Assembly: GCF_012641475.1 (NCBI RefSeq)
Contig: NZ_JABAIL010000007.1
Coordinates: forward strand, 1-64,000
Source of the DNA: Flammeovirga agarivorans
Lineage (GTDB): Bacteria > Bacteroidota > Bacteroidia > Cytophagales > Flammeovirgaceae
DNA: 64,000 nucleotides
Reading direction: 5' to 3'
The notes beneath the pieces were generated by a model. It did not search any database. It was not told where the DNA came from and saw nothing but the letters and a program-made list of their open reading frames with translations. The position numbers were made by a program, and so were the translations under genes. This document shows, in pieces, positions 1-8,023 of the stretch. The first letter of the stretch is position 1. Each line of letters starts with the position of its first letter.

Positions 1-125
1 CAATGCTTATTTGATTTCATTTGAAATTTTAATTTACATCACTGTCTTCTTTGCAAAATGTTGAAATGAATTAGCATTTTATTAAAAATGTTGTTTTCAT
101 ATCGCCTTCCGTTTGAAGGGATGAC

Positions 126-175
126 AAAGGTAATGAGTCATTTTTAAAAAACAATAGTCCCATTACCTTTTTATT
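126..175 (+). terminator. Possible terminator of an upstream gene outside the window
   Basis: AAAGGTAATG at 126-135 pairs with CATTACCTTT at 161-170, followed by a T-rich tail. The loop is long (25 bases). It would end a rightward transcript that enters from before base 1. Confidence 0.35.
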
Positions 176-231
176 CAAAATAAATTCAAATACACATTTT
201 AATATACTCTTTACGAATTTAGAGTTTCAAT

Positions 232-248
232 GTAGCATTTAAGTTATA
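232..248. repeat. Iteron-like site at the 3' end of the first gene
   Basis: GTAGCATTTAAGTTATA matches the origin iteron with one or two differences. It overlaps the stop codon of the leftward gene that ends at 239. Confidence 0.7.
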
Positions 249-2038
249 TTACTTAACTCTTCTTTCTTCTTATTTAGGTCCTGCTCTAAGGCAGATTGTA
301 TGGAAGTATCTTGAATGATACCTATTGTTCTGTTTATTGAGAAAATATCTTTCTTAAGGTTCGCCTTGATAAGATAGTTTGCATATTCTCTCTTACCATA
401 CTTATAGATCTTAGGTGAAAAAATCAATAAAATTAATAAAGTGACTGAAATGATACCTAATATAATTTCTTGGGTATAATCTTTAATAATCGCAGATAAT
501 GGTTTTTGCTTTATATGAATATCTGCTTCAACCACTTCATCATAAACCTTATATTTTAATGTTTGCGTTTTTTCTTTGTGAAAGTTGATGGAATCATAAG
601 GTGTCATATAAATAGATATGTATCCCTTTCTCCAAGACTTGATTCTAGGTGTTCCATAATATACTTGAATTGCTGATGGTAATTCTATCTCATCCATAAA
701 AGTTTTAACTGTTGGATAAACAGCATTCTTACCCGTATTCAAATAAGGAATTCTTATTTCAAGTGTATCTTTTTTAGAAGTAAAGGTTAATGAAGAAGGA
801 AAGTTAGTTTTCAATTCTTCTCTTAATTTCTCTACTGGCTTGTAATTTACTTTTTGAGTATTTGTAGAAGAATCCTTTAAAATTAAAATATCTATCGTAG
901 CATTTAAGTCATTATCCAAATTTGATTTCTTGTTCGGATAAAATGGAACTTGGATCATAGTGATACTTCTTGGTAGCATTTGAGTCACAGGCAAACTATA
1001 ATCCAACCAATCATCAGTATTTATATTTATATAATGTGAGATATCAAATAGAGTGTCATAATCACTATCATTATATAATGACAATTGTGCATAAAGTGTG
1101 TCTTGAGGAGAATATAAAGTGGTTTCTAAATATTCAATATTTCTTTCAAGATGATTTGTATCTGCCCAGAAGATTTCTCCTCGCACTTTTTCAACTCTTG
1201 AGGTTATCGTTATTTCTTGCTGTAAATAGTTATTCTCTAATTTAACTGCACCATAATGATCTCCGAGTTTATCTGCGATAGGTGCAATGGATAAAGTCAG
1301 TGTATCTGAATTCGGTATCACTTGAGATATACTGTCTGCTAAAATGGAATCTCCATCTACCATAAACTGAAAGGCATTAGCATCTCCTGAGTATTCAAAG
1401 TTTAGTGGGAGTTCTTGCAAATCAAAAAATGTATAATCTGTAAACCCAATAGAATCTGCTTCCACTAAACCTAAATTGATACTGACTGTATCCTGATGAA
1501 AGGTTACTTCTTCAGTAACGTTTGATTTCATCGCAATTCTTACCAATCGTTTATCAATACGAAAAGCCATGTAGGCCTGGTTTGTACCTTTCTTAATTGG
1601 TTTCGGCCTTATTTTTATACTGATATCCTCAAGTGGTGATTGATGAAATACAGTACTATCATTTGTCTGCCAAAAGTTTTGGTCATCACCGATGTCTATA
1701 GAGAACAAATCAGTGTCTCCAATATAAAATAACTCAATATCCTCGCTTTCAATTCCAGCTATACACTTTATAGTGATACTTTTCGAGGAATTGAGATTAA
1801 TTTTACCAAAATCTACAAACAATGCATCAGCAATAAGATCATTTGAAGAAGGTTTTTTAGATTTTTTCTCTATTACCTTTTTCCAATTTGAAATCTTATT
1901 TCCGTTAGGTAATGTTCTTACTTGAATTCCTTCATTCTTCTTAGGAGTCTCAAATTTAAATACCTGTGCATTTGCTATTTGAAAACTCAATGAAATAATA
2001 AAAGTCAAAAATATATATTTAAAAAATAAGCGATTCAT
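239..2038 (-). CDS. Secreted, C-terminally membrane-anchored protein of unknown function
   Basis: This 599-residue protein starts with a signal peptide (basic start, hydrophobic core, cut near ANAQ at about residue 25). The body, residues 30-520, is rich in beta-type sequence with no motif I recognise. A single transmembrane helix lies at about 527-545, followed by a short basic and helical tail of about 50 residues that should be cytoplasmic. The topology suggests a periplasmic or surface beta-sandwich protein held in the inner membrane. It starts 21 bases after sbcB ends and probably shares its transcript. Two iterons lie inside the coding region (897-913 and 973-989); the first encodes NDLNAT. 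Function unknown. Confidence 0.8.
   Translation of the reverse strand: MNRLFFKYIFLTFIISLSFQIANAQVFKFETPKKNEGIQVRTLPNGNKISNWKKVIEKKSKKPSSNDLIADALFVDFGKINLNSSKSITIKCIAGIESEDIELFYIGDTDLFSIDIGDDQNFWQTNDSTVFHQSPLEDISIKIRPKPIKKGTNQAYMAFRIDKRLVRIAMKSNVTEEVTFHQDTVSINLGLVEADSIGFTDYTFFDLQELPLNFEYSGDANAFQFMVDGDSILADSISQVIPNSDTLTLSIAPIADKLGDHYGAVKLENNYLQQEITITSRVEKVRGEIFWADTNHLERNIEYLETTLYSPQDTLYAQLSLYNDSDYDTLFDISHYININTDDWLDYSLPVTQMLPRSITMIQVPFYPNKKSNLDNDLNATIDILILKDSSTNTQKVNYKPVEKLREELKTNFPSSLTFTSKKDTLEIRIPYLNTGKNAVYPTVKTFMDEIELPSAIQVYYGTPRIKSWRKGYISIYMTPYDSINFHKEKTQTLKYKVYDEVVEADIHIKQKPLSAIIKDYTQEIILGIISVTLLILLIFSPKIYKYGKREYANYLIKANLKKDIFSINRTIGIIQDTSIQSALEQDLNKKKEELSNIT
897..913. repeat. Intragenic iteron
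   Basis: GTAGCATTTAAGTCATT is nearly identical to the origin iterons. It lies in the first gene at codons 376-381 and, read leftward, encodes NDLNAT. Confidence 0.8.
973..989. repeat. Intragenic iteron
   Basis: GTAGCATTTGAGTCACA is an iteron variant 60 bases from the previous one and in the same orientation. It lies within codons 351-356. Confidence 0.7.
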
Positions 2039-2059
2039 GAATATTGCTTTTTAGTTTTT

Positions 2060-3520
2060 CTATTGAAGCTCTGATTCTAATCTATCTGCATAAACCAATA
2101 AGGAAGTCAAAATACCTTTGGCCCTACCATCTTTAGTATCCTCTTCGATCATAGACTTTATTTGTTCTTTATAGACTGTGATACCAATACTATCATTAGT
2201 CACATCCATCACTTTTGATCTACAGAAAGATTTGAACTCTTCCTTTTCTTGATGGTCTAAAATCTCAAAGAAGTTACGTCCTTTGAACCTGAATAACATT
2301 TCTTTTAAACGTTCATCAGAAAATGGAAAATAGTTAGCATTTAAATTTTGAGGTGCATTAGAAGCAATGTTATCAATTCTATTAGCAAGGTTTTGATCAT
2401 TATTAGAAATAAAACCATTGTATAACTGAGTATCTACATCTGGGTCAATATCATATTGTGAGTTAAAAACTTCTTTGACTTTTTCCATTATAGATGTATC
2501 ATTTAAGATACTTGTCATTTTCTTTCTGTTTTCCTCAATGGTATCCAATGAAATATTCAATTCCAATGCTCTTGCTTTTGATAAAGTTCTAGTTTCTGCA
2601 AAAATACTCGAGCGATTGATATATAACTGTTGTAATCCAGGCCTTACATCTCCTTCCTTCATATCTTCTTTCTTCTTAAAGATTAGTGCCTTCAAATCTT
2701 CAATTGAAATATCTTTTAAGAGTTCTGGATTAGTTCTTAAATCGTATGCTATTACTGCATTGCTATTTTTAGTATCGTAGCATATAGGATACATAAATGC
2801 GAGATGACCATTTTCTACCGGTACAAAAGGAGAAACTGTCAATAAACATTGTTGATTCGACATTGCATTATTGATCATGTTTTTTACTTCGGCCTTATTT
2901 CTCATCTTCATTGCATAATTAAACAACTTAGGTTGATGAGTTTTTACCAGTCTCAATACTTCAACAGTTGCTAAAACGTCTGCAGTAGCATCATGTGCAT
3001 TTTCATGAAGTATCTTATTTGCTACAGAGAGATGTTCAAGCTTAAAACTTTTCTTTCCTTCATCATTTTCAGGCCATACAATTCCTTCCGGTCTTAAGGC
3101 ATAAGTAAATCTTAAGATATCTAATGCATCTAGCCTTGAATTATTGTCTGCCCATTCATGAGAATATGGATTGATAAAATTCTTATAGAATCCGAAACGA
3201 GTGAATTCGTCATCAAACTTGATATTATTATAGCCGATATGACAAGTTCCTTTGGCTCCCAACAGATTTTTAATTTGTCCCATAAACTGGAATTCCTTTA
3301 TCCCTTGAGCATCTGCTATTTGTGGTGTAATACCTGTTATTAAACAAGCTTCCGGATCTGGAAGAAAGTCTTTTGATGGCTTACAGAATAAAGTGATAGG
3401 ATCTCCAATCGGATTTAGATCAATATCAGTTCTGATTCCGGCAAATTGTGCAATTTTATCTTTTCTTGGGTCTCTCCCAAAAGTCTCATAATCATAAAAA
3501 AAGAATGATGTCGGGTTCAT
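2060..3520 (-). CDS. sbcB: Exodeoxyribonuclease I (3'-5' single-strand DNA exonuclease)
   Basis: This 486-residue protein matches exonuclease I in length (E. coli about 475) and motif order. The DEDDh exonuclease motifs are clear: DYETFG with D10 and E12, GYNNIKFDDEF with D103, and HDATAD with H176 and D181. The C-terminal part has the GRNFFEILDHQEKEEF segment typical of the family. The enzyme degrades single-stranded DNA from 3' ends in recombination and repair. It is the first gene of a leftward pair with the membrane-anchored protein. An iteron near codons 337-342 encodes LNDTS. The gene lies beside the origin; whether it helps replicate this replicon is unknown. Confidence 0.93.
   Translation of the reverse strand: MNPTSFFFYDYETFGRDPRKDKIAQFAGIRTDIDLNPIGDPITLFCKPSKDFLPDPEACLITGITPQIADAQGIKEFQFMGQIKNLLGAKGTCHIGYNNIKFDDEFTRFGFYKNFINPYSHEWADNNSRLDALDILRFTYALRPEGIVWPENDEGKKSFKLEHLSVANKILHENAHDATADVLATVEVLRLVKTHQPKLFNYAMKMRNKAEVKNMINNAMSNQQCLLTVSPFVPVENGHLAFMYPICYDTKNSNAVIAYDLRTNPELLKDISIEDLKALIFKKKEDMKEGDVRPGLQQLYINRSSIFAETRTLSKARALELNISLDTIEENRKKMTSILNDTSIMEKVKEVFNSQYDIDPDVDTQLYNGFISNNDQNLANRIDNIASNAPQNLNANYFPFSDERLKEMLFRFKGRNFFEILDHQEKEEFKSFCRSKVMDVTNDSIGITVYKEQIKSMIEEDTKDGRAKGILTSLLVYADRLESELQ
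2496..2513. repeat. Intragenic iteron in sbcB
   Basis: GTATCATTTAAGATACTT is identical to the origin copy at 5589-5606. It contains the GTATC...GATAC dyad. Confidence 0.8.
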
Positions 3521-3733
3521 TATTAAAAAGTATAGCTTTCTTCTCCATTAACATTACATGCAAAAAGTAATGACTTTTACGAAACTAATGAATTGTACAT
3601 TAATTAGAAATATTCATCACTCAAATAATGTATCTAAAAAAAAATATTAAATATAAAATTTTCATTACGAATAAGTTGCAATTGTCTGTGAAAATTAATT
3701 ATTTGTATATAACGTAATACGAATATATCTCAA

Positions 3734-4171
3734 ATGGCAAAGTATATTTACTATAAAAAACCTTTTGAAGAGGTTGAAAAGTTAGCGAAGAACGATAAGA
3801 AATCTTTGAAAGATTATATTAAGGGTCTTCCATCTTCAGATATAAAAAACTTTGAAACTAGAAAGGCCTTCTTCCAAAGTTTTACGTCTAAAAGAAAAGC
3901 CGCCTGGAAAGGTGACGAAGCAACATCTATGATTTTCGTAGATGGTGTTAAACCGTATGCTTTATCTACAAAGGATTTTTTAGAGGAATATCGTATTGCC
4001 ATCCAACACCGAGGTAGAAAGCCAAGAAAGAAAGGTGGATCGAATAAGATTGTCACTTTCCGTATGTCTAAGGAAGAATATAATGATTTAGAGACACAGG
4101 CGAATAAGAAAAATCAGAAGGTATCGGATTATATTAGAACTCTGATTGAAGAGGATATGAAAAAGAAATAG
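3734..4171 (+). CDS. Ribbon-helix-helix DNA-binding protein next to rep
   Basis: This 145-residue, very basic protein has two parts. The N-terminal 90 residues are helical and charged, with no family I can name. The C-terminal 45 residues (from NKIVTFRMSKEEYN to SDYIRTLIEED) look like a ribbon-helix-helix domain of the Arc/CopG/MobC type: a short beta strand and two helices. Such proteins act as plasmid repressors or relaxosome accessory factors. It converges on rep across a shared terminator. A copy-number or mobilisation role is possible, but no relaxase gene is present in this window, so autoregulation or origin control is the simpler guess. Confidence 0.8.
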   Translation: MAKYIYYKKPFEEVEKLAKNDKKSLKDYIKGLPSSDIKNFETRKAFFQSFTSKRKAAWKGDEATSMIFVDGVKPYALSTKDFLEEYRIAIQHRGRKPRKKGGSNKIVTFRMSKEEYNDLETQANKKNQKVSDYIRTLIEEDMKKK

Positions 4172-4191
4172 ATATTATTACAAGGATATTG

Positions 4192-4235
4192 AAAAAGGGT
4201 TGACATTATTTATAATTATGTCAACCCTTTTTGTA
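4192..4235. terminator. Bidirectional terminator between the RHH gene and rep
   Basis: AAAGGGTTGACAT pairs perfectly with ATGTCAACCCTTT around a short AT loop. There are T-runs on both strands, as expected between two convergent genes. Confidence 0.85.
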
Positions 4236-4273
4236 TTCCAACATTTATAATTCTAGAAAAGTAAATACTTAAT

Positions 4274-4290
4274 GTAGCATATAAGTCATA
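4274..4290. repeat. Iteron just after the rep stop codon
   Basis: GTAGCATATAAGTCATA matches the origin iterons, 3 bases beyond the end of the leftward rep gene. Confidence 0.8.
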
Positions 4291-4293
4291 TTG

Positions 4294-5361
4294 TTATTCC
4301 TCTCCTAGTATAAATTTTCGCAATGTATGTTTGTTTGGAAATTTGTTGCCATCTTTTACGGCCATTCTTACCGCATTTACTTCTGGCCATATTTTCCAAG
4401 TAGGGAAAGTTCTGTATTTTTTTACTGCTGCAGCTATTGTAGCTTTTGAGACACCTATTTCTTCTAAACGTAACTTTAACTTCTCAACTTTATCATCAAA
4501 ATCATTTTGTGGGGGTACTATTGTAGCATTTAAGTTACTTCCTCCAAAGTTTATTGATGCTTGAGTTGTTTTAGGTTCTTCTTCTATTTCAGCTTGTGAC
4601 TCAAATGATACATTCGATGTGATATCTTGTCTAACTGTATCGAGTTCAAGTGTCTGGTCTTTGAGTTCCATGTGGAACTTAACTGCTACTACAGTTCTTT
4701 TTACTTTCTTACTGATCTCCCATGTAGCATTTAGGTCACTTTTTTCTGTAATCTCTCTACAAGCTACATCAAGGACTCTATTTTTCAACATAGCAAACCT
4801 ATTGTAAGTTGGTTTTCCATCTATGGCCAATAGTTTCTTTAACTCTACAACAGTAAACTCCCTTGTCTTATATCTACCTACACCCTGTTTCAAGAGCTCA
4901 TATACCCTCATAGAGAATGTAGAACGCATTTCATTAATATTCTGAAACATATAATCAGTGTAGTTATCAGAAGGTGTCAATAACTTTGAGAATTTCTGAT
5001 TAAACTCAAATGATACCATACAACCATCGATATTCACTTCACTGAAGATAGGAATATATTTTCCTTTGAAGTGTTTACCGGGCTCACCTGTTGTAAACTT
5101 TAGAGACGACTCAGATAACAATCTACACGCCTTATCTACATTCACATAATGCGATCTGTTTAGTTTCTTTATACCATATAGGTCTTTGATATCGAACGTT
5201 ACCATATCTTCTGGTTTCGATCGGTCAACTACTGTAAAAAAGTATAGTAATACTTTTTGGGCCAATGGAGTAAGAGTTTTTCTATCTTCTGCATTAATAA
5301 AGTGGTTAGATCTCCTGACTTTCTGTTTACCACTACTAATATTAACTATTAAATCTTTCAT
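4294..5361 (-). CDS. rep: Replication initiator protein, Rep_3 superfamily
   Basis: This 355-residue protein has the double winged-helix layout of Rep_3 (RepB/RepE/Pi-type) plasmid initiators over residues 15-235. Signs include the LTPLAQKVLLYFF opening helix, the FSMRVYELLKQ helix near 150-160, and YNRFAMLKNRVLDVACREI near 186-204. These proteins bind iterons, melt the origin and load the helicase. The linker (about 240-290) is acidic and low in complexity. The C-terminal 60 residues form an extra helical domain. The gene starts at the edge of six ordered iterons and reads away from them, so Rep binding should also repress rep. At least three iterons lie inside its own reading frame (4523, 4596, 4724). 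Confidence 0.92.
   Translation of the reverse strand: MKDLIVNISSGKQKVRRSNHFINAEDRKTLTPLAQKVLLYFFTVVDRSKPEDMVTFDIKDLYGIKKLNRSHYVNVDKACRLLSESSLKFTTGEPGKHFKGKYIPIFSEVNIDGCMVSFEFNQKFSKLLTPSDNYTDYMFQNINEMRSTFSMRVYELLKQGVGRYKTREFTVVELKKLLAIDGKPTYNRFAMLKNRVLDVACREITEKSDLNATWEISKKVKRTVVAVKFHMELKDQTLELDTVRQDITSNVSFESQAEIEEEPKTTQASINFGGSNLNATIVPPQNDFDDKVEKLKLRLEEIGVSKATIAAAVKKYRTFPTWKIWPEVNAVRMAVKDGNKFPNKHTLRKFILGEE
4523..4540. repeat. Intragenic iteron in the rep linker
   Basis: GTAGCATTTAAGTTACTT lies in the rep linker coding sequence and encodes SNLNAT at about codons 275-280. Confidence 0.75.
4596..4612. repeat. Intragenic iteron in the rep linker
   Basis: GTGACTCAAATGATACA is an iteron variant. 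It encodes NVSFES at about codons 251-256. Confidence 0.65.
4724..4741. repeat. Intragenic iteron in the rep winged-helix domain
   Basis: GTAGCATTTAGGTCACTT encodes SDLNAT at codons 208-213. The same peptide and nearly the same DNA recur in the LytTR regulator at 22998. Confidence 0.75.
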
Positions 5362-6000
5362 ATATGACTTATATGCTACCCAAGTATCTTATTTGCTACT
5401 TGTGATGTCTGAAATGCTACGCTAATATGACTTAAATGCTACTCAATGTATCTAAAATGCTGTTTGAAAATGACTTATATGCTACAGAAACGACCTCTTA
5501 ATAACTGTATATCAGTTAGTTATGAATGCTATAATATATAAGGTAATAACTATTAATAATTAAATAATCACTTCATACTTAAATTTATGTATCATTTAAG
5601 ATACTTAATTTATTATGTGTTTGAGTATTTTATGAATAGTTATAGTATCATTTGAGATACAATGAGGATTCATTTAATCAATAATTCAATTTATTTTTTG
5701 AAAGTATCTCATTTGCTACATAAAAATTAAAATAGTTTACCTTAGATATCTTAAATGCTACTTTAAAAATATAGGAGTAGATTAATTAATATGACTTAAA
5801 TGATACATTCTATAGAAATACGAGTAAACAATCGTTATTGCTCAGTCTATTTTAATGTAGCAAGTTAGATACTTATACCTAAAAAAATTTAGGACTACAC
5901 GATGTATCCTAAATGCTACATTAATTTCAATGTCCTAATGTAGCATGTTAGATACTTAAAAACAACAATTTTATTGATTTATTGTAGCACTTAAGTCATA
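5362..6000. repeat. Iteron array, probable replication origin (oriV)
   Basis: Fifteen iterons are visible. Six stand in the same orientation at 5363, 5382, 5402, 5425, 5446 and 5469, 19-23 bases apart, or about two helical turns. Nine more are at 5589, 5645, 5702, 5744, 5789, 5857, 5902, 5940 and 5984 in mixed orientation. The shared pattern is about GTAKCATWTRAGWYAY. A very AT-rich stretch at 5490-5588 between the two groups is a candidate melting region. I saw no convincing DnaA box. The position directly upstream of rep fits an iteron-controlled origin. Confidence 0.9.
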
Positions 6001-6026
6001 TTTTCTGTGAAAATTTAATAAATATG

Positions 6027-6154
6027 CCTTGAAAGTGATAGTTTTATACTAACTACCTGATAAGTATGTCATGTTATCAAATAATATTATCACTGAAAGT
6101 AATATAATTTTTTTCAAAATTAATTTTGATTTCCTTAAAAGTGATATATATTTG
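6027..6154 (+). promoter_or_regulatory. parA promoter with probable operator repeats
   Basis: A Bacteroidota-type promoter is visible: TTTG at 6125-6128, an 18-base spacer, then TATATTTG at 6147-6154, 27 bases before the parA start. A motif AAAGTGATA recurs as CCTTGAAAGTGATAG (6027-6041), TTATCACTGAAAGTAATA (about 6088-6105, with both orientations) and CCTTAAAAGTGATATA (6133-6148). The last copy lies in the spacer and runs into the -7 element. The XRE-type helix-turn-helix at the start of ParA is the obvious candidate to bind them and repress its own operon. Confidence 0.65.
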
Positions 6155-6180
6155 CATCAAATAATAAACATTCTATCCTT

Positions 6181-7044
6181 ATGAGTAATATAGTTGAAAA
6201 TATTAAACGAGTACGCTCCACAAAAGGAATTAGTCAGAGTAAAATGGCTGAGGCATTAGGTATGTCTATGTCTGGATATACCAAAATTGAACGTGGTGAT
6301 ACAGACTTATCGATCAAAAAGATTGAAGATATAGCTGGAGTTTTAGGTGTTTCTTTTGAGGAATTGATGAAAAAGAAAGAAGCAAAGATTATCACTTTTG
6401 CCAATCAAAAAGGAGGAGTAGGTAAATCAACCATGTTGACTTTATTTATGACATCAATAGCTAAAAGAGAAAATCTTAAAATTCTTGTTATCGATTGTGA
6501 TTATCAGCAAACAATATCTACGATAGTAGAAACAGCTGGTATTGATGACAATATTTCTTTACTTACTTTCGATTTAAATAGATCTAACTCACCCGTTTTA
6601 GACTTTATTAAAATCTTAGAAAAGGAGAAACATAATTACGATATTATTGCTATTGATACAGCAGGTTCATTACAACAATCTGACTTTATCATTACCACTT
6701 TAGCTTATTCTGATGTAGCTATTTTACCATTAGAAGCAACAACAGTAGCCTTATCATCTTCGTTTGCAACGATTTCTGTTTTACCAGATATTGAAGAAAA
6801 AAGAAAAGAAGAAGGTAGAAGTTTCATTGCTCTAGGAATTATAAATAAAGACAGCAATACATTAGAAAGTAAAGATCTTAAGGCTTTAAAAAGCTTCGAT
6901 AACATCAAGCTATTAAATACTACTTTAAAGCAAAAGGTAAGATATCATCGCGATCTTAGTTTAGAACATGAGATTGTAAAGGCGAAAGCAAAAGATGAAT
7001 ACAATGACCTTTATAACGAATTAATAACACATTTAGGCCTGTAA
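6181..7044 (+). CDS. parA: ParA-type partition ATPase with N-terminal helix-turn-helix
   Basis: This 287-residue protein opens with an XRE/Cro-type helix-turn-helix (about 4-64; SQSKMAEALGMSMSGYTKIE). A ParA/MinD ATPase domain follows: deviant Walker A KGGVGKST at 77-84, DCDYQQ at 105-110 (the usual DxDPQ has Y for P), and Walker B IIAIDTAG with D159. ParA ATPases move ParB-bound centromeres over the nucleoid. The fused HTH resembles type Ia ParA proteins, which repress their own operon, although here it is of XRE type. parB begins 4 bases downstream, so the two are co-transcribed from the promoter at 6125-6154. Confidence 0.93.
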   Translation: MSNIVENIKRVRSTKGISQSKMAEALGMSMSGYTKIERGDTDLSIKKIEDIAGVLGVSFEELMKKKEAKIITFANQKGGVGKSTMLTLFMTSIAKRENLKILVIDCDYQQTISTIVETAGIDDNISLLTFDLNRSNSPVLDFIKILEKEKHNYDIIAIDTAGSLQQSDFIITTLAYSDVAILPLEATTVALSSSFATISVLPDIEEKRKEEGRSFIALGIINKDSNTLESKDLKALKSFDNIKLLNTTLKQKVRYHRDLSLEHEIVKAKAKDEYNDLYNELITHLGL

Positions 7045-7048
7045 TATT

Positions 7049-7933
7049 ATGGCAAAAGGAAGAAGCTCAATAGCGAATCTACTCACTGCGAAAAGTATTA
7101 AAGATAATACTACAAAAGAGAAGCAGAGATTAGATATTAAATTAGAAGCTGAAAGAAATTCTGAACAGGTAGAAAAAGTACCGACTTCTTTACTACAAAT
7201 TGACCCAGTTTATCAAAGAACTATCCGTCCCCAAAGAAAAGAGGAGGCAGAACAATTTAGGAAATTAATTAATGATGAAGGTATTCGTGATGCTCTAGTT
7301 GTTTATGATAATAACTTAGGGACATTCATTGTGGATGGACACCACCGTTTGCAAGCGGCGAAAGACCTTGGGATTGATAGGGTCCCTATTAAACGTCTTG
7401 AGTTTGAATCTCAGTCTGATGCTGTACAGTGGATGTTGAGAAACCAATTAGGACGTAGAAACTTACTAGATGCTGAACGTATTGAGATTGCTTTAGCATT
7501 AGAAGGACAGATTCAAGAGCAAGCAAAAGCTAATCTAGTAGCAGGAGGTAAAGGTGAGAGTAATTTACCAAAAATTGATACTAGAGAAGAGGTAGCCAAA
7601 CTATCTAATACTTCTGCAAGAAATGTAGGAAAGTATAAAAAAATTAAAGAGCTAGGTGATGATGAATTAGTCAACGAAGTTCTTGCTGGAGAAAAGTCCA
7701 TTCACAAGGCCTATACACAAGTAGTAGAGCCAAAGAAAAAAACAGTAACCCAAACACCTCCAACTGTATCTAATGATCAGAAAAAGGTGATTAGCTCAGA
7801 TATTAATACCATTAATGTAGCATTAGAATTACCAAATTCTATTCAAACAGCAATTGCAAATGATGCCTCTCAATATGGGCAATCAATAGAAGAAACAATT
7901 GTAAAAATTCTATCGAGTTATTACAATCAGTAA
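7049..7933 (+). CDS. parB: ParB-like centromere-binding protein
   Basis: This 294-residue protein has a ParB/Srx-fold N-terminal domain (about 43-125). An HTH segment (about 175-225; REEVAKLSNTSARNVGKYKKIKELG) should bind DNA, and a short C-terminal segment (about 252-294; ALELPNSIQTAIANDAS) looks like a dimerisation domain. The nucleotide-binding box, usually GERRxRA in ParB CTPases, reads GHHRLQAA at 97-104, so the Glu is replaced by His. It may therefore be a divergent CTPase or only a structural relative. It is directly downstream of parA and ends at a terminator. Its likely target is the palindrome repeated at 9.4-12.3 kb, but this is inferred from position. Confidence 0.88.
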   Translation: MAKGRSSIANLLTAKSIKDNTTKEKQRLDIKLEAERNSEQVEKVPTSLLQIDPVYQRTIRPQRKEEAEQFRKLINDEGIRDALVVYDNNLGTFIVDGHHRLQAAKDLGIDRVPIKRLEFESQSDAVQWMLRNQLGRRNLLDAERIEIALALEGQIQEQAKANLVAGGKGESNLPKIDTREEVAKLSNTSARNVGKYKKIKELGDDELVNEVLAGEKSIHKAYTQVVEPKKKTVTQTPPTVSNDQKKVISSDINTINVALELPNSIQTAIANDASQYGQSIEETIVKILSSYYNQ

Positions 7934-7956
7934 TATTCAAAATTCTTAATACAAAA

Positions 7957-7998
7957 AAGGATACACTCCCCGACCAAAGTTTGTGTATCCTTCTATTT
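7957..7998 (+). terminator. Terminator of the parAB operon
   Basis: AAGGATACAC at 7957-7966 pairs perfectly with GTGTATCCTT at 7983-7992, followed by a T-rich stretch. Confidence 0.75.
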
Positions 7999-8023
7999 TG
8001 TCCAATTTAAATCTTCAAGTAAA

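Noticed and set aside
970-1245. A 91-codon rightward frame within the first gene
   Set aside because: It is antisense to a gene with a clear signal peptide and good coding character, and has no domain.
5486-5640. DnaA boxes in the origin
   Set aside because: I found no clear TTATCCACA-like sequence in the origin region.
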